Positions 12,427 through 23,265 of a stretch of 64,000 nucleotides of DNA are shown here, in pieces; within the stretch, counting starts at the first letter, position 1; each line of letters opens with the position of its first letter. A program made the translations under genes and the position numbers. The DNA is from Prunella strophiata (Eukaryota > Chordata > Aves > Passeriformes > Prunellidae). The notes below the pieces were generated by a model. That model was not told where the DNA came from. It did no database searches and worked only from the letters and a program-made list of their open reading frames with translations. The stretch is from positions 13,075,645 to 13,139,644 of the forward strand of contig JAZBQD010000025.1 of NCBI GenBank assembly GCA_036583965.1. The letters run 5' to 3'.

Positions 12427-15400
12427 GTGAGTCTGCCCCCTGTGGCACACAGCCCCTCGCTGCGGGCACCCCTGGCTGGCCCCTGTGCCACCCAGCAGGA
12501 GGCTGAGGGCTCACAGCCCCCCAGCTCCCCGTGCAGCTCAGGGACCCTCCGGGCTGCCCGAGCATGGCTGTGCCACCTGCAGTGCCACCTGCAGTGCCAT
12601 GGCAGGCTGGGCTGGCACTCGCTGTGCCCACGGCTGGGCCCAGCAGCTGCTGCACAGCCTGAGCCTCCATGGGGACTGGGACCCCACAGACCTGAGGTGC
12701 AGCACCACAGGGACACAGCTGAATGTCCCTGCTGGTGTCCCTGCCCCCAGCCTCCAGCCAGGCTGGGAGAGCACAAGGAGCAGGTGCCAGGGGCTCTGCA
12801 CTGGCAGCCAAGCACAGGGACACAGAGGGAGCTGAACTGGCAGATTTCCTGGGAAAAGTGGCTCCTCCTGCCCCAGGGGCCAGCAGAGCTCCGGGGCACA
12901 GCCTCAGGCTTTCCCACAGCATCCCAGAATGGCCCAGGAAGGGTGGAAGGGACCTTAAAGCCCAGCCCAACCCACTCTCCCACATGGATCAGCTTCCAAA
13001 ATGCCAGTAGAGAGCAATGAATGCAGCAGATCACTACCTGCTGCACCAAAAATACACTGTGCCTGGGCTTGGGCTCTCATCCCTCAAACAGGGCCGTTAT
13101 TAAAGCAGAGAAATACAGAGAAGCTCCATTAAAATTCCACTCCTGGGGGCTTTAAAATAGACTTTTTACTTTAAATGGGAGAGGGGGTGGGAGAACTTCA
13201 GCACTAATCTACTAAAACTGCAAAGCCATTTCATTAAACTCACTCTCCTCTCCACTGGGTGAGCAGAGATGTGGACATTTGAGAGTCCAGAGCAGCCCTG
13301 GATGAGCAGCAGCAGCTGGGTCAGGCAGGGGGCTGGGGCTGAGCACCAGCCCATGGGCACAGGGCCCTTCTCCCAGGATTGCTTCCAGCCCCAGGGCTGC
13401 TGCACACCCCTGCTGCCTCTGTTGTTTGGAGATGCAGAGCTTGGGGTGAGCCCTCAGCAGTCTGGCACACACGTGTGGCTCTACATGTCAGGAGTGTCAT
13501 TTGTGTCCAGCCTCTGTCACGGTGCCTGGCACATGCTCACACTGAGGGGACAGTGTCCTTTGTCTGCAGGGCCACCCTCACCCAGCCTTGGGACTGCCCA
13601 TGCTTTCTGCTGAAAGAGGGGAAGTTCAGGTGAGATGAACAGAAGGAATCCTTCCCTGGCAGGGAGGGCAGGCCCTGGCACAGGTGCCCAGAGCAGCTGT
13701 GGCTGCCCCTGGATCCCTGGCAGTGCCCAAGGCCAGGCTGGATGGGGCTTGGATGAAGCTGGGATAGTGGAAGGTGTCCCTGCCCATGGCAGGAGGTGGC
13801 ACTGGGTGGTTTGAAGGTCCTTTCCAGCCCACACCATTCCAGAGTTCCATGACAAGCAGAGGGTGCCTGGTGGGGACCAGTTCTGTGTCTCCCCACCCAT
13901 CCTGGCAGCACAAGGGGTGCCCTGGCACGGATCCTTGCCAGGTGCTGGTGCAGGGGGCTGATGCTGCCCCTCTCCCTGTCCCACAGGTGCAGTGAGAGCC
14001 TCCAGCATCTTCCCCATCCTCAGCGTGGGGCTGCTGTTCTTCGGGGGCCTGTGCGTGGCCGCCAGCGAGTTCTACAAGAGCAAACACAACGTCATCCTCA
14101 GCGCTGGCATCTTCTTCGTCTCTGCAGGTAGGAGCTGCCAGGGGCTCCTCCAGCCTGGGCACACGGGGCAGCAGGGCTGGGCTGGGGGTGCTCCCAGGCT
14201 GCCAGCACACAGAGATTCTGAGGTTTCAGAGCTGTTCCAGCCCTGGGGGGAAATCCCCACAGAAGGAAAAAACCACCAGGGGTCTCTGGCCGTGGTCACT
14301 GTGCCAGACAGGGCTTCAGGTGCCCCCCTGCCCTGCCTCCAGCAGGGCCTGTGTGGGGGCACAGCCCAGGAGGGGCTCCCCACGTGCAGCCATTCCCCTG
14401 GGGGTTACCAGACCCTGGGACAGGACTGGGGGCTCTGCCCTCCACCCTGGACAGTCAGTGGGCACTGTGCCAGCAGCAGCAGGACCAGGCAGAGGGGCTG
14501 CCACAGTCCCACGTGGCAGTCCCTCTCTGTTCCTGTGGATTACTCATTCCTCTGTGCTGCTCCCCGATTATCGCGTGACAATGTCTTTGTCTCAAGGAAC
14601 TGCTCTATTTTGTGTTTTTCTTCTCCCCACAAAAAGACAAATGACTCTTCCTCCTTGGCTGGCAGGAGCTGCTGATGCAGATGAGAAAACAGCAGAGAGA
14701 ACATAATTGATTCATTAAGTAAATCTGGGAATGCACCAGCCTCTCCCCAGCCTGCAGCACAGCCCCACTGGCTGCTGGTGGGGCACAGGCTGCCCCTGTC
14801 CCAGACAAAGCCTCAGGACTCCACCAGAAATGGAAACAGACGGAGCCATTCCAGCTTCCCTGTGCTCCCAGGGCCATGGCGAGCTGGCTTCATGCTGGGG
14901 GGATCCCCCTGTACCCCTCAGGCTGGCTCTGCTGCTGCATGACACCAGCCAGGCTCCTGCCTTCACTGCTCAGCAAAGCACAGCACAACCAGCTCCTGAA
15001 TGTCCCTCTTCCAGAGAAAACAGGGATTGCTCCTCCTCCCTGGGAATACACAGGAATAAGGGAATGTGGAAGGGAATATGAATGGGAGATTGGGAGATGC
15101 CTGCAAGGGGATTTGGTGCAAGTGTGCTGGCACAGGGTCGGTGCCCCGTGGGGACACGTCCCCCCATCCACTCGTGCCCCCCAGGTGAGCCCTGCCCCCT
15201 TGTCCCCCCCGCAGGCCTCAGCAACATCATCGGGATCATAGTGTACATCTCTGCCAACGCGGGGGACCCGGGCCAGAGCGACTCCAAGAAGAGCTACTCC
15301 TACGGCTGGTCCTTCTACTTCGGGGCGCTGTCCTTCATCATCGCCGAGATGGTGGGGGTGATCGCCGTGCACATGTACATCGAGAAGCACCGCCAGATCC

Positions 15401-15726
15401 GCGCCAGGTCCCACTCCGAGCTGCTCAAGAGGTCGGCCTTCACGCGCCTGCCCCCCTACAGGTACCGCTTCCGCCGGCGGTCCAGCTCCCGCTCCACCGA
15501 GCCCCGCTCCCGGGACATGTCGCCCATCAGCAAAGGGTTCAGCACCATCCCCTCCACCGACATCTCCATGTTCACCCTCTCCAGGGATCCCTCCAAGGTC
15601 ACCATGGGGACGCTGCTCAACTCGGAGCGGGACCACGGTTTTTTACAGGTCCACAACTCCATCCCCAAAGAGTTCAAGGAGTCTTTGCACAACAACCCGG
15701 CCAACAGACGAACCACGCCGGTCTGA
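12343..15726 (+). CDS. CACNG3: Voltage-dependent calcium channel gamma-3 subunit (TARP gamma-3), exons 2-4, 5' partial
   Basis: Exons at 12343-12426 (84 bp), 13987-14127 (141 bp) and 15215-15726 (512 bp including TGA) join in frame with consensus GT/AG borders. Gamma-3 is a four-pass transmembrane AMPA-receptor regulatory protein that controls receptor trafficking and gating at neuronal synapses. The part seen covers the end of the first extracellular loop, TM2-TM4 and the cytoplasmic tail ending RRTTPV, a class I PDZ ligand for PSD-95-type scaffolds. The tail segment [20 protein letters not shown] separates gamma-3 from gamma-2. Exon 1 (211 bp in mammals, as I recall) is outside the window; adding it gives exactly 315 residues, the mammalian length. 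No frameshift or premature stop is present. RBBP6 follows 18 kb downstream on the same strand. Confidence 0.97.
12915..12990 (-). mobile_element. CR1 3'-end remnant, minus orientation
   Basis: cccagaatggcccaggaagg followed by gtggaagggaccttaaagcc resembles the reversed CR1 terminus. It is short and diverged. Confidence 0.6.
13605..13853 (+). mobile_element. CR1 LINE 3'-end fragment, plus orientation
   Basis: Sense-order CR1 words: ccttccctggcagggagggc, ggcacaggtgcccagagcag, ggatccctggcagtgcccaa, gtggaaggtgtccctgccca, and a degraded terminus (ccattccagagttccatgac). Confidence 0.87.
13987..14127 (+). CDS. CACNG3: CACNG3 exon 3
   Basis: The acceptor is cccacag|gt and the donor is gtagga at 14128. 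It encodes the rest of an arginine codon, then [20 protein letters not shown] (TM2) and [14 protein letters not shown] (start of TM3). The 141-bp length is that of the family exon. Confidence 0.97.
14128..15214 (+). other. CACNG3: CACNG3 intron 3
   Basis: 1087-bp intron of GC-rich unique sequence, with a small AT-rich patch near 14700. No repeat or hidden exon is recognised. Confidence 0.9.
15215..15726 (+). CDS. CACNG3: CACNG3 exon 4 (terminal coding exon)
   Basis: The acceptor is ccccgcag|gc. It encodes the rest of TM3 ([17 protein letters not shown]), TM4 ([20 protein letters not shown]) and the serine/arginine-rich cytoplasmic tail, ending [11 protein letters not shown] then TGA at 15724-15726. 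Basic serine clusters around 15461-15540 are the kind of sites phosphorylated in TARP tails (family knowledge). Confidence 0.97.
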
Positions 15727-16265
15727 GGCGGGCCGGGCCGTGGGCAGGCTGCATGGCATCACCCTCGTGACGGTGTAACCTGTGAAACCCCGTTTTTAAG
15801 GACAAACCCGGAGGCTCCCCGTGCCCCTGCCCCTGGGGCTGGTTTTTCACTCCTGAAATGCCACCGGCCAGGCCGGGCCGCTGCACCTGCGGTGGGAGCG
15901 GGACCGCGGCGGGGAGGGGACGGGGCCACGCCGGGACCCCGGCCCTGGTGCCCTGCGGACTGAGCGGGCTCCAGCCCCCCGGGCCAGCAGCTCCCTGAGG
16001 TCTCCATCGTTCGTGTGATCATAACAGCAGTGTTCCCATAGCTGTGTGTCCATGGAAATGCTGGCGACAGCCCTGTCCGTGAGAACCCCTAACCCGGTAG
16101 TTGCATTTCGGTGGAATCGCCTGGGAGGCCGGAGCTGGGAGCACTGAGCTAGTGCTGGAGCCATGCTTGTGTTCAGAACCCCCTTCCCTGTCGTGCTGGA
16201 TGGAGTGCTCGGGCTGGGCTCCTCTATGGCGTTTCGTGCATGCATTAAATAGCTTGGAATTCAAT
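15727..16265 (+). other. CACNG3: Probable CACNG3 3' UTR
   Basis: Sequence after the stop is non-coding. It runs to an ATTAAA poly(A) signal at 16244-16249. The exact cleavage site cannot be fixed from sequence alone. Confidence 0.6.
16244..16249 (+). terminator. CACNG3: Candidate CACNG3 poly(A) signal ATTAAA
   Basis: This common variant signal lies 518 nt after the stop and is followed by a T/G-rich stretch (ttcaattttgtcatgtcggg). A canonical AATAAA also exists farther on at 16928-16933, beyond the TTCC block, and could be an alternative site. Confidence 0.5.
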
Positions 16266-16324
16266 TTTGTCATGTCGGGTTGGAAGAAACATCCTTTTGC
16301 AATTTTCTGTGGTCTCGAAAGGGC

Positions 16325-16690
16325 TTATTTCCTTCCTTCCTTCCTTCCTTCCTTCCTTCCTTCCTTCCTTCCTTCCTTCCTTCCTCTTCCTTCCTTCCTT
16401 CCTTCTTCCTTCCTTCCTTCTTCCTTCCTTCCTTCCTTCCTTCCTTCCTTCCTTCTTCCTTCCTTCCTTCCTTCCTTCCTTCCTTCCTTCCTTCCTTCCT
16501 TCCTTCCTTCCTTCCTTCCTTCCTTCCTTCCGTCCTTCCTTCCTTCCTTGCCTTCCTTCCTTCCTTCCTTCCTTCCTCTTCCTTCCTTCCTTCCTTGCCT
16601 TCCTTCCTTCCTCCTTCCTTCCTTCTTCCTTCCTTCCTTCCTCTCCTTCCTTCCTTCCTTCTTCCTTCCTTCCTTCCTTCCTTCCTTCCT
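16325..16690. repeat. (TTCC)n polypyrimidine microsatellite
   Basis: About 365 bp of nearly pure TTCC repeat with scattered deletions (cctcttcc, cttgcc) and one cgtcc variant. It is homopyrimidine on + and homopurine on -, starting about 75 bp after the CACNG3 poly(A) signal. Confidence 0.98.
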
Positions 16691-17438
16691 ATGAAAGGAC
16701 TCAGGAGCAGAATTACTCCAGTGACTGGTAGCAAGTATCCAGCATTTAATTCACCTCTAATGTTGCAAGAAAATGAATTACTTCCCTGCAGTTGGCACAA
16801 CGCAGTCAGAGATGACTGTCTGGGCACAGCCGAGGGGCAAGGCGCGACCGTGGCGCTGCGGGAGCGGCTGCAGCCGCGCGCGGATGGGGTGTGATTCCCT
16901 AATGGCTGGGAGATCCATGAGAAAAACAATAAAATTGTCCAGTTTGGCAAGTTCCTTGGCTGAGTAGGTGGCAGTGACCCTGCAGCGGGCCCTGGAGAGC
17001 GGCAGGGAGGAGGGAGGCCAGGCTGGGGCTGCAGGGAGCGCGTGAGCAGACGGAGCTTCGGCTCTGAGCTCTCCCACTGCAGCAGAGCTTGTCTAAGTGG
17101 AGGCAGTTTTGAAGCAGTCGGTCCATGGTGATGTGTCACTTAATTGAAATCTTATTGAACCTTCTGACAGAAGTGGCAGGTTCCCCCAGGGTCCCCCAGG
17201 CTGATCTGGGGGCAGCAGGGCTCTCACTCACTCTGCTCTTGGCAGAAGGGGAACATCTGGTGTGCAGTGTGTGAGCCTGGACAGCCTCGCCCTGGGTCTG
17301 CTGCCCAAGGTCAGCACATCCTAATCCTTCCTGGGAATAATGGACAGGCCACTGGGAAACCCAGCAGAGGAGCTCTGCTGGAGTGAAATCCTCCTGGGAG
17401 CTCCACAAACAGCCTCAGCCAGGGCTGCACCTTCTTCA
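16691..17438. other. Intergenic sequence downstream of CACNG3
   Basis: Unique sequence with an AATAAA on + at 16928-16933. No gene is recognised. Confidence 0.5.
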
Positions 17439-17592
17439 CAGAGTCACAGAATGCTCTGGGTTGGAATGGACCTTAAAGCTCCTGGCCTTGGACACTGCCA
17501 GGGATCCAGGGGCAGCCACAGCTGCTCTGGGCACCCTGTGCCAGGGCCTGCTCATCCTCACAGGGAGAATTTCATCTCCCTCGCCCTTTATT
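17439..17592 (-). mobile_element. CR1 3'-end fragment with internal deletion, minus orientation
   Basis: Starts cacagagtcacagaatgctc then tgggttggaatggacc, jumps past the usual middle segment, and continues with actgccagggatccaggggc and cagctgctctgggcaccctg. Confidence 0.82.
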
Positions 17593-17764
17593 TGCTACTA
17601 TTGCAAAGGGGGTTGTTCGAGAAGGCTGATTCAGATGCTAATTAAGCCTCTTAATTGCCGTAGTTGCTGATTGCATGTGTTAAAAACAGTCAAAGGAGAG
17701 TTGCACCCCCATCTTAGGGCAATATTTAAAAGCAAAGCAGTGAAAGGGCTGGCAGTGCTAAACA

Positions 17765-17895
17765 CGGAGTAGAACGGAGTGGAACAGTTCAGTTGGAAGG
17801 GACCTACCACGACCATCTCCAACTTCCCGCATTGGCTTTGAGTGTGGCTGACCAAAAGCTAAAGCAGGCCCTTAAGGGCACAGCCCAAATCCGTT
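17765..17895 (-). mobile_element. Older, diverged CR1 fragment, minus orientation
   Basis: cagttcagttggaagggacc followed by taccacgaccatct, then ctgaccaaaagctaaagcag and cccttaagggcacagcccaa. These match another avian CR1 subfamily terminus, more diverged than the other copies here. Confidence 0.6.
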
Positions 17896-18387
17896 TCCAG
17901 CCCTGGCAGGCTGGGCACCGGCCCCGCTCCAGGCAGGCTCTGGCACCCCGGGGGCGCAGGAGCGCTGCGTGCAGCCCGAGCCGCAGGGCCGGGCCGGCTG
18001 CGAGTGCTGGTGGAGGCAGAGCGGCCGTGATTGAAGGTGTTTACTGCCACGTGTAATGTCTTCCCTTTGTGCCGATGTCTTTCCCCTGGAAGAGAAAATC
18101 AATACCCAGGCTAAATCTGGAGGCTTCAATATTTCTCAGAGAAGTGCAAATCAATATGGATTTCTTAACAAGTTTAATTTCAATACCTGAAAGTGCACAT
18201 TCTGCCCATTTCCTGACCTTTCCAATCCCCGGGGGAGGAGGATTAAAAAGATTTGTTCAAATTCAACGAATTGAATCAGCAAATGCCCCATTAGCTTGTT
18301 TTCTTTCCGCCAGACCTTGATAAACAGGATGATAGCCCATCGTCTACGCGTGGCTGCCAGCGCCGCTCCCACGCCAGCCACGCGGAC
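17896..18387. other. Intergenic, GC-rich then AT-rich unique sequence
   Basis: 18050-18330 is an AT-rich unique island (for example acaagtttaatttcaatacc near 18168) and a possible non-coding element. No gene is seen. Confidence 0.4.
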
Positions 18388-18572
18388 CCGCGGGCACGGC
18401 AGCGCCTGTGGTCACCTCTATCGCGGGCACGGCAGCGCCTGTGGTCACCTCTATCGCGGGCACAGCAGCGCCTGTGGTCACCTCTATCGCGGGCACAGCA
18501 GCGCCTGTGGTCACCTCTATCGCGGGCACGGCAGCGCCTGTGGTCACCTCTATCGCGGGCACAGCAGCCCGG
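18388..18572. repeat. 33-bp minisatellite, about 5.5 copies
   Basis: Tandem 33-bp units (core gcagcgcctgtggtcacctc) with an a/g alternation in 'gggcac(g/a)gca'. The period is the same as the array at 1-264 but the sequence is unrelated. Stop-free in several frames, which creates spurious open frames. Confidence 0.94.
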
Positions 18573-19959
18573 GGTGGCGACAAAGGGGCCGGGTGTCACA
18601 CGGAGAGGTAGCCCCCAGCCAGCGGACCCTCATCCCACCCTGAGCCCGGTCCTGCCGCGCTGCCGAGCCGCTGATTTATGGCGCTGCAGTGCTCTATATT
18701 TATCCTACAATGGCTTTGTGCAGCCTTAGATCATCGTGGGAGCGCGGTAAACACCGCGGAACGAGCGCAGCGTGTGGCTCGGCCGGCCGGAGCGGGAGGC
18801 CGGCAGTGATTCCGTCTCTGCCCTTGGAACGATCCCGCGGGCAGCAGAGCCAGGAGCTCAGGTCCCGAGGGACACGTCGGGGAGCTGCTGTGACAGTGAC
18901 AGCCCCAGCAGCGGCTCGGGGTCGCGCACAGCTCCCCGCAGGTGCGGCCGGGGCCGGGGCTCCGCTGCGGGAGCCGGGGGTGGCTCCGAGCCCGGCCGGG
19001 CGCTGCCGCTGCCGTTCGCCTCCCAAGGGAGGGCTGGAATCGCTGTTGGTGCTGCGATGACAAACCCGGCGGCGGAGCGCTGGCAGCCTGCGGGAGCTGC
19101 TGCTGGCACGGAGCCCGCCGAGGGGAAATGGCAGCTGGGTCCTGGCTGCAGCACAGAGCTTTGCGTTTCACCCTCTTCTCCCTCATTCCACATCTACATC
19201 AGGACAAGTACCCTGCCCTCTCCGCTGCTTGCTGCAAGGGAAGCTCCCTAGTCCCTATCCCTGCAGGCTGCTCCTTCCTCAAAAGCATCCTTTGTCCTTC
19301 CTGGGTTTGATTTTTGGGGGATTTTTACAGTTTGCCATAGCTCATGAGAGTCTGGGTAAGGCCAAACCGTTTATACCGTGTGTTGATTATTTACTTGATG
19401 GACAGTAATGGTTCCTGTGGTGCCATTACTACCTGTCACCTAAATCCAAACGCTGAGGTGCTGTAAAGGGCAGCCTTTCACCGGGGGCTGGAATAGCTCC
19501 TCCAGCATCGTTATCCTGCACATCCATAAATCTCCAGCCGACCACAGCCACTAAACACAGCTCTCAAAAGTTCCCTGGAAAATTTTCAACAAATAAGACT
19601 TTCACCTGCTCTTCAGTAATAAACTCCTGTCCCTCTGCCATTACCCTCCCTCCAGCCACTAGAGGAGAAAACTCTCCTCCAGCACCTGAGCTGGTGTTGG
19701 AGAAGATCAGCAGGAGCTGGGGGTGTTTGGGGGTGGGAGCTCTGTGCCTGTGGCTGCAGCTCTGGGGCTGCTCCACACTGGGGAGCCCTGACAGGTGCCC
19801 TGGGAACACCATGGGAAACAGTGGTGCAGGTAAGTGCAATTAAGAGTTAATTACCACAGCTTTTCATTGCCTGCTCCTGGTGTTCCAGTACCCAAAGGGA
19901 GCCTGCAGGAAGGATGTAGGGAGACTGTTTCCCAGAGCATGTAGTGACAGGACAGGGGG
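18573..19959. other. Intergenic, CpG-rich block then AT-rich unique sequence
   Basis: 18600-19080 is CpG-rich and includes a ctatatttatcc word near 18692. 19310-19520 is AT-rich unique sequence. A CTCF-like word (gccactagaggag) is at 19655-19667. No gene with coding support is found. Confidence 0.4.
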
Positions 19960-20118
19960 ATGTCAGAGAGTAGTCTGAGATTAGACATTGGGGAAAAGCC
20001 CTTCCTTGGGGTGCTGGGGCCCTGGCACAGGTTGCCCAGAGAAGCTGTGGCTGCCACATCCCTGGCAGTGTCCAAGGATAGTGGAAGGTGTCCCTGCCCG
20101 TGGCAGGGAGTTGGACGA
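19960..20118 (+). mobile_element. CR1 3'-end fragment, plus orientation
   Basis: cctggcacaggttgcccaga, aagctgtggctgccacatcc, gtggaaggtgtccctgcccg in sense order. It is truncated at both ends and internally shortened. Confidence 0.8.
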
Positions 20119-20560
20119 GGTGCTGCTCTCACTTTGCTGAATTAAAGTTTCAGCTTCTTTAATAACCTGCAGGTCCGCTGGAAAAGTGTGACGAGTGGCA
20201 TCAAGAAGCAACTCGGTAAGTTTATTTTGATGAAATACAATAATTATCATGCTTAGCAGCTGTTGCTATTTAAAATAAGAAAAAACGGGGCTTGCATTGA
20301 AAATGTTTTGTAAACCATGTGCACCAACAATCTGTTCCAATGAAACCAGCCATTATGGAAACGGTATAATAGCAGGAGCTCATTATGGAAAGTTAAATTG
20401 CAAATCATATTTTGTTTCAAATGAGCTGGATGAATGCATAATTTGCCTCAAAGAAATAGTTTTGTAGTTCTGATCCTCCTGCCAAGAGCTGAAGCTCTTG
20501 GGCTGCAGCTGCCGGGGCGGCCTGATTGTCCATTTCAAACTGCAGGAAGTTTGGGTTTCA
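20119..20560. promoter_or_regulatory. Candidate conserved non-coding element (homeodomain/POU-like)
   Basis: AT-rich unique island with catgcttagc, repeated cattatgga words (near 20351 and 20381), and gaatgcataatttgcc at 20432-20447, a POU-like word. Function is inferred from motif texture only. Confidence 0.3.
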
Positions 20561-23074
20561 AAGGAAGATCTGAAGAGAGAAAAGGGGAAAAAAAAGTGAA
20601 GGAATGAAAGGCAGAGCAGTGGGAGCTCTCGGTTTGTTCCCTATGCGAGATCCTGGTGGTGCAGGGTGAGTTTCAAACACACCCAGGGCCTGAGTGGGGT
20701 TGGTCACAGTCCCTGTGCTGGAGGCAGACCCCACACCCTGGGCAGAGCTGGTTCCCCAGGAGCTGTGGTGACAGCCGATGGTGACAGCCAGTGGTGACAG
20801 CCATGGTGGCAGTCAGCTGTGCCTGGGAAGGGCAGCACCCTGCCCCTCTCCAGTGTGGTGCCACTCAGGCTGGGGGTGGCAGCTGAACACACGTGCCAGA
20901 GCATGGCCCTGGGGCCACGCTGAGCCCCCCATGGCACAGCTCTGAGGGGGCCCCTGTGCAGGTGCTCCCTGAGCTCTGCCAGCTCTGGCTTCAGCCACAG
21001 CCCAGGTGACAAACCCCCAGCCCCACAGGACCTGCTGGCCCTGCTCTGGTGGCTCAGTGCTGCAGGGCCAGCACGTGGTGCCTCGTGCCCAGGGACCTGA
21101 CCTACAAGTGGTGGCACGTGAGATGCCACAGGAACAGCTAATGGCATTTCCTCTCGTGGGGTGGCTCTGGGGATGGGCAGTGGTGGCACAGGGGACACAG
21201 AGCCTCCGCTCGTGGCCATGCCACCATGATGTGGCTGATGGGAGTGACAAGCAGGTGGCCACAGCAGGACCCTCTGCCATGGGGGCCAAGCCCAGAAGCT
21301 GCCCAGAGCCTCCCTGCACCCTCTGGGTGGGGTACACCCACCACAGGTGACTCTGTCCCTTTTGGCAGGGGCACATGTCACAGCTGCCGTGCTCCAAGCA
21401 CGAGGTCCTTGTGCCAGGGCCACCCCCAGCTGTGGTGGCTTTGCAGCACCAAGGAGCTGCCCCTCTCCTGCACCCCAGGCTGTCCCTGTGCCTCACTCAG
21501 GCACGCTCGGGGTGCTCCAGTGTCCCCCAGCCCTGCTGTCACATCCAGCCCAGCCCAGAGGCAGTTTCATCAAATATTGAATCCAGCAGCTGCTGGCAGT
21601 GTTGGGGGGTGGGTAAAGACAGCAGAAGCAATTTGCAATTAAAATGTGTTTATCTTAGGAAAGAAGTCCCAGAAACTTGTCATTAAAATGTTTATACCAA
21701 GGGCAGGATTTCATAGCCTGAACCTTCAGAAATCCTAGAGAAGCAGCAGTGGCACAGGTGAGGCTGGCACAGGACAGGTGGGGCTGAGCTCCAGGCAGTG
21801 CTGGGCACCCGGGGTGGTGAGGGGTGGTGGGGAACCATGTCCAGCACGCCTGGAGCAGCCCCAGGAGCTTTGTAGAGCAACAGCCCCACCCAGGCACTGT
21901 GCCCAGTGGCTGCAGGAGGGCAATAGGGGATGCTGGCCACATCACTGCCAGGCACAGCCAGGGTGGCTCCTGGCAAGTACCTGTTGGGCTGCTGCTTTCC
22001 CCAGCACCCCCCATTCCTCTAGGGGTGTTTTTGTGCATTTCCACGCTTGTTTTTCCTCCAGTTATGGCAGGTAGGAACTTCCCATGCAGAGCAGGTGTTA
22101 TAAAAACATCTCCTGATTTGGGAGTTGTACAATCACAGCCCTAAGCTCCCCCTTTGCTGGTCCTGCAGCAGCAAAGTCTGGGTTGAGAGGCTGAATTTAG
22201 ATCCTTTTCATATTTATTTCACAGTGGTGAGAAGAAAAATAAATAGAAGTAGATGAAGGGCATTGAGCTGGCTCTGTGTGAGTGGAGAAGCCATAAATCA
22301 CTCTGAGTGTGTCCCAGAGGCTCTCACCTTGGTTAATAGGTGCCTTTTAAAAGTGCCTTTTGACCTCCCAGATGATGGAAGCCCTGCAGCCGGTGCTGTT
22401 GGGCTCCCAAAGAAGCCTCAGGGGCAGTTTTGCCCAGCTGAGCTGGAGTGGGTGCCCTGCACAGCTGCCCCTCTCCCAGCCAGCCCCTTCAGCAGCCTCA
22501 GCTGCAGCCTCTCCTGGCTCCTCTCCCATTTCTCCCTGCTGATCCAGCTGGCAGGGAACTCTCTGGAGTGCTGGAGCTGCCCCTGCCCTGGGTTAGCTGA
22601 GACTGCCAGGATGCCAGGGCATAAAACCCAGAACAGAGAAAATTCTATTAAACAACTGTGAAAGAAATCATTTATTTCCATATTGTCTGTGTTTTGGACT
22701 GGAGGAAAAAGCCCACGACTTTTCCTGCCAAGCCACGGAGTGGCAGGAGGTTTGTTAGCTTGGCTCATCACTGCTCAGAATGGAATCATCTTCAAAATGA
22801 ATGAAAATGTAAACCCCACTGATCAGAGGCTGCTGAGGGCTCCACACATTCAGCACCCTGCTGTTCAGTGATCCCTGGTGTGCCCAGCCTCATGGGGTAA
22901 GTGCTTCCTGCCTGGCTGGTGGGGATGGCACGAGCAGACCTGTGCTGGTGTCCCCAGCCTGCCCCTCTCCAGAGCAGCAGCTGGAGCCTTTCCTTGCAGC
23001 ACAGCAAGGGGCACAGCATTGCACTGGCAGCTGAAGGAGCTGACACTGCCATGTTTTTGCAGGGTCTTCAGAGA
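20561..23074. other. Intergenic unique sequence
   Basis: Mixed GC content. An imperfect ~15-bp direct repeat (ggtgacagcc) is at about 20767-20818. AT-rich patches lie at 22180-22300 and 22620-22830. No gene, RNA or long transposon is recognised. Confidence 0.45.
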
Positions 23075-23265
23075 AAGAATCAGAGAATCCCAAACCGGTT
23101 TGGGTTTCAGGGGACCTTAAAGACCCTCTCATTCCACCCCCTGCCATGGCAGGGACACCTTCCACTGTGCCAGGCTGCTCCAAGCCCTGTCCAGCCTGGC
23201 CTGGGGCACTGCCAGGGATCCAAGGGGCAGCCCCAGCTGCTCTGGGCACCCTGTGCCAGTGAAGT
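23075..23265 (-). mobile_element. CR1 3'-end fragment, minus orientation
   Basis: ctgccatggcagggacacct, tccactgtgccaggctgctc, caagccctgtccagcctggc and cagctgctctgggcaccctg in antisense order. Confidence 0.86.

Larger units (their letters stand above)
12427..13986 (+). other. CACNG3: CACNG3 intron 2
   Basis: 1560-bp intron. It holds a small CR1 remnant at about 12915-12990 (minus), an AT-rich patch at 13080-13230, and a longer CR1 fragment at 13605-13853 (plus). Confidence 0.9.

Noticed and set aside
11586..13049. 487-codon minus-strand open frame antisense to CACNG3 exon 2
   Set aside because: Crosses a real exon and a CR1 remnant on the opposite strand; GC content explains it.
16101..17139. 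Open frames of SFLP or KEGR repeats over the TTCC block
   Set aside because: Microsatellite artefacts.
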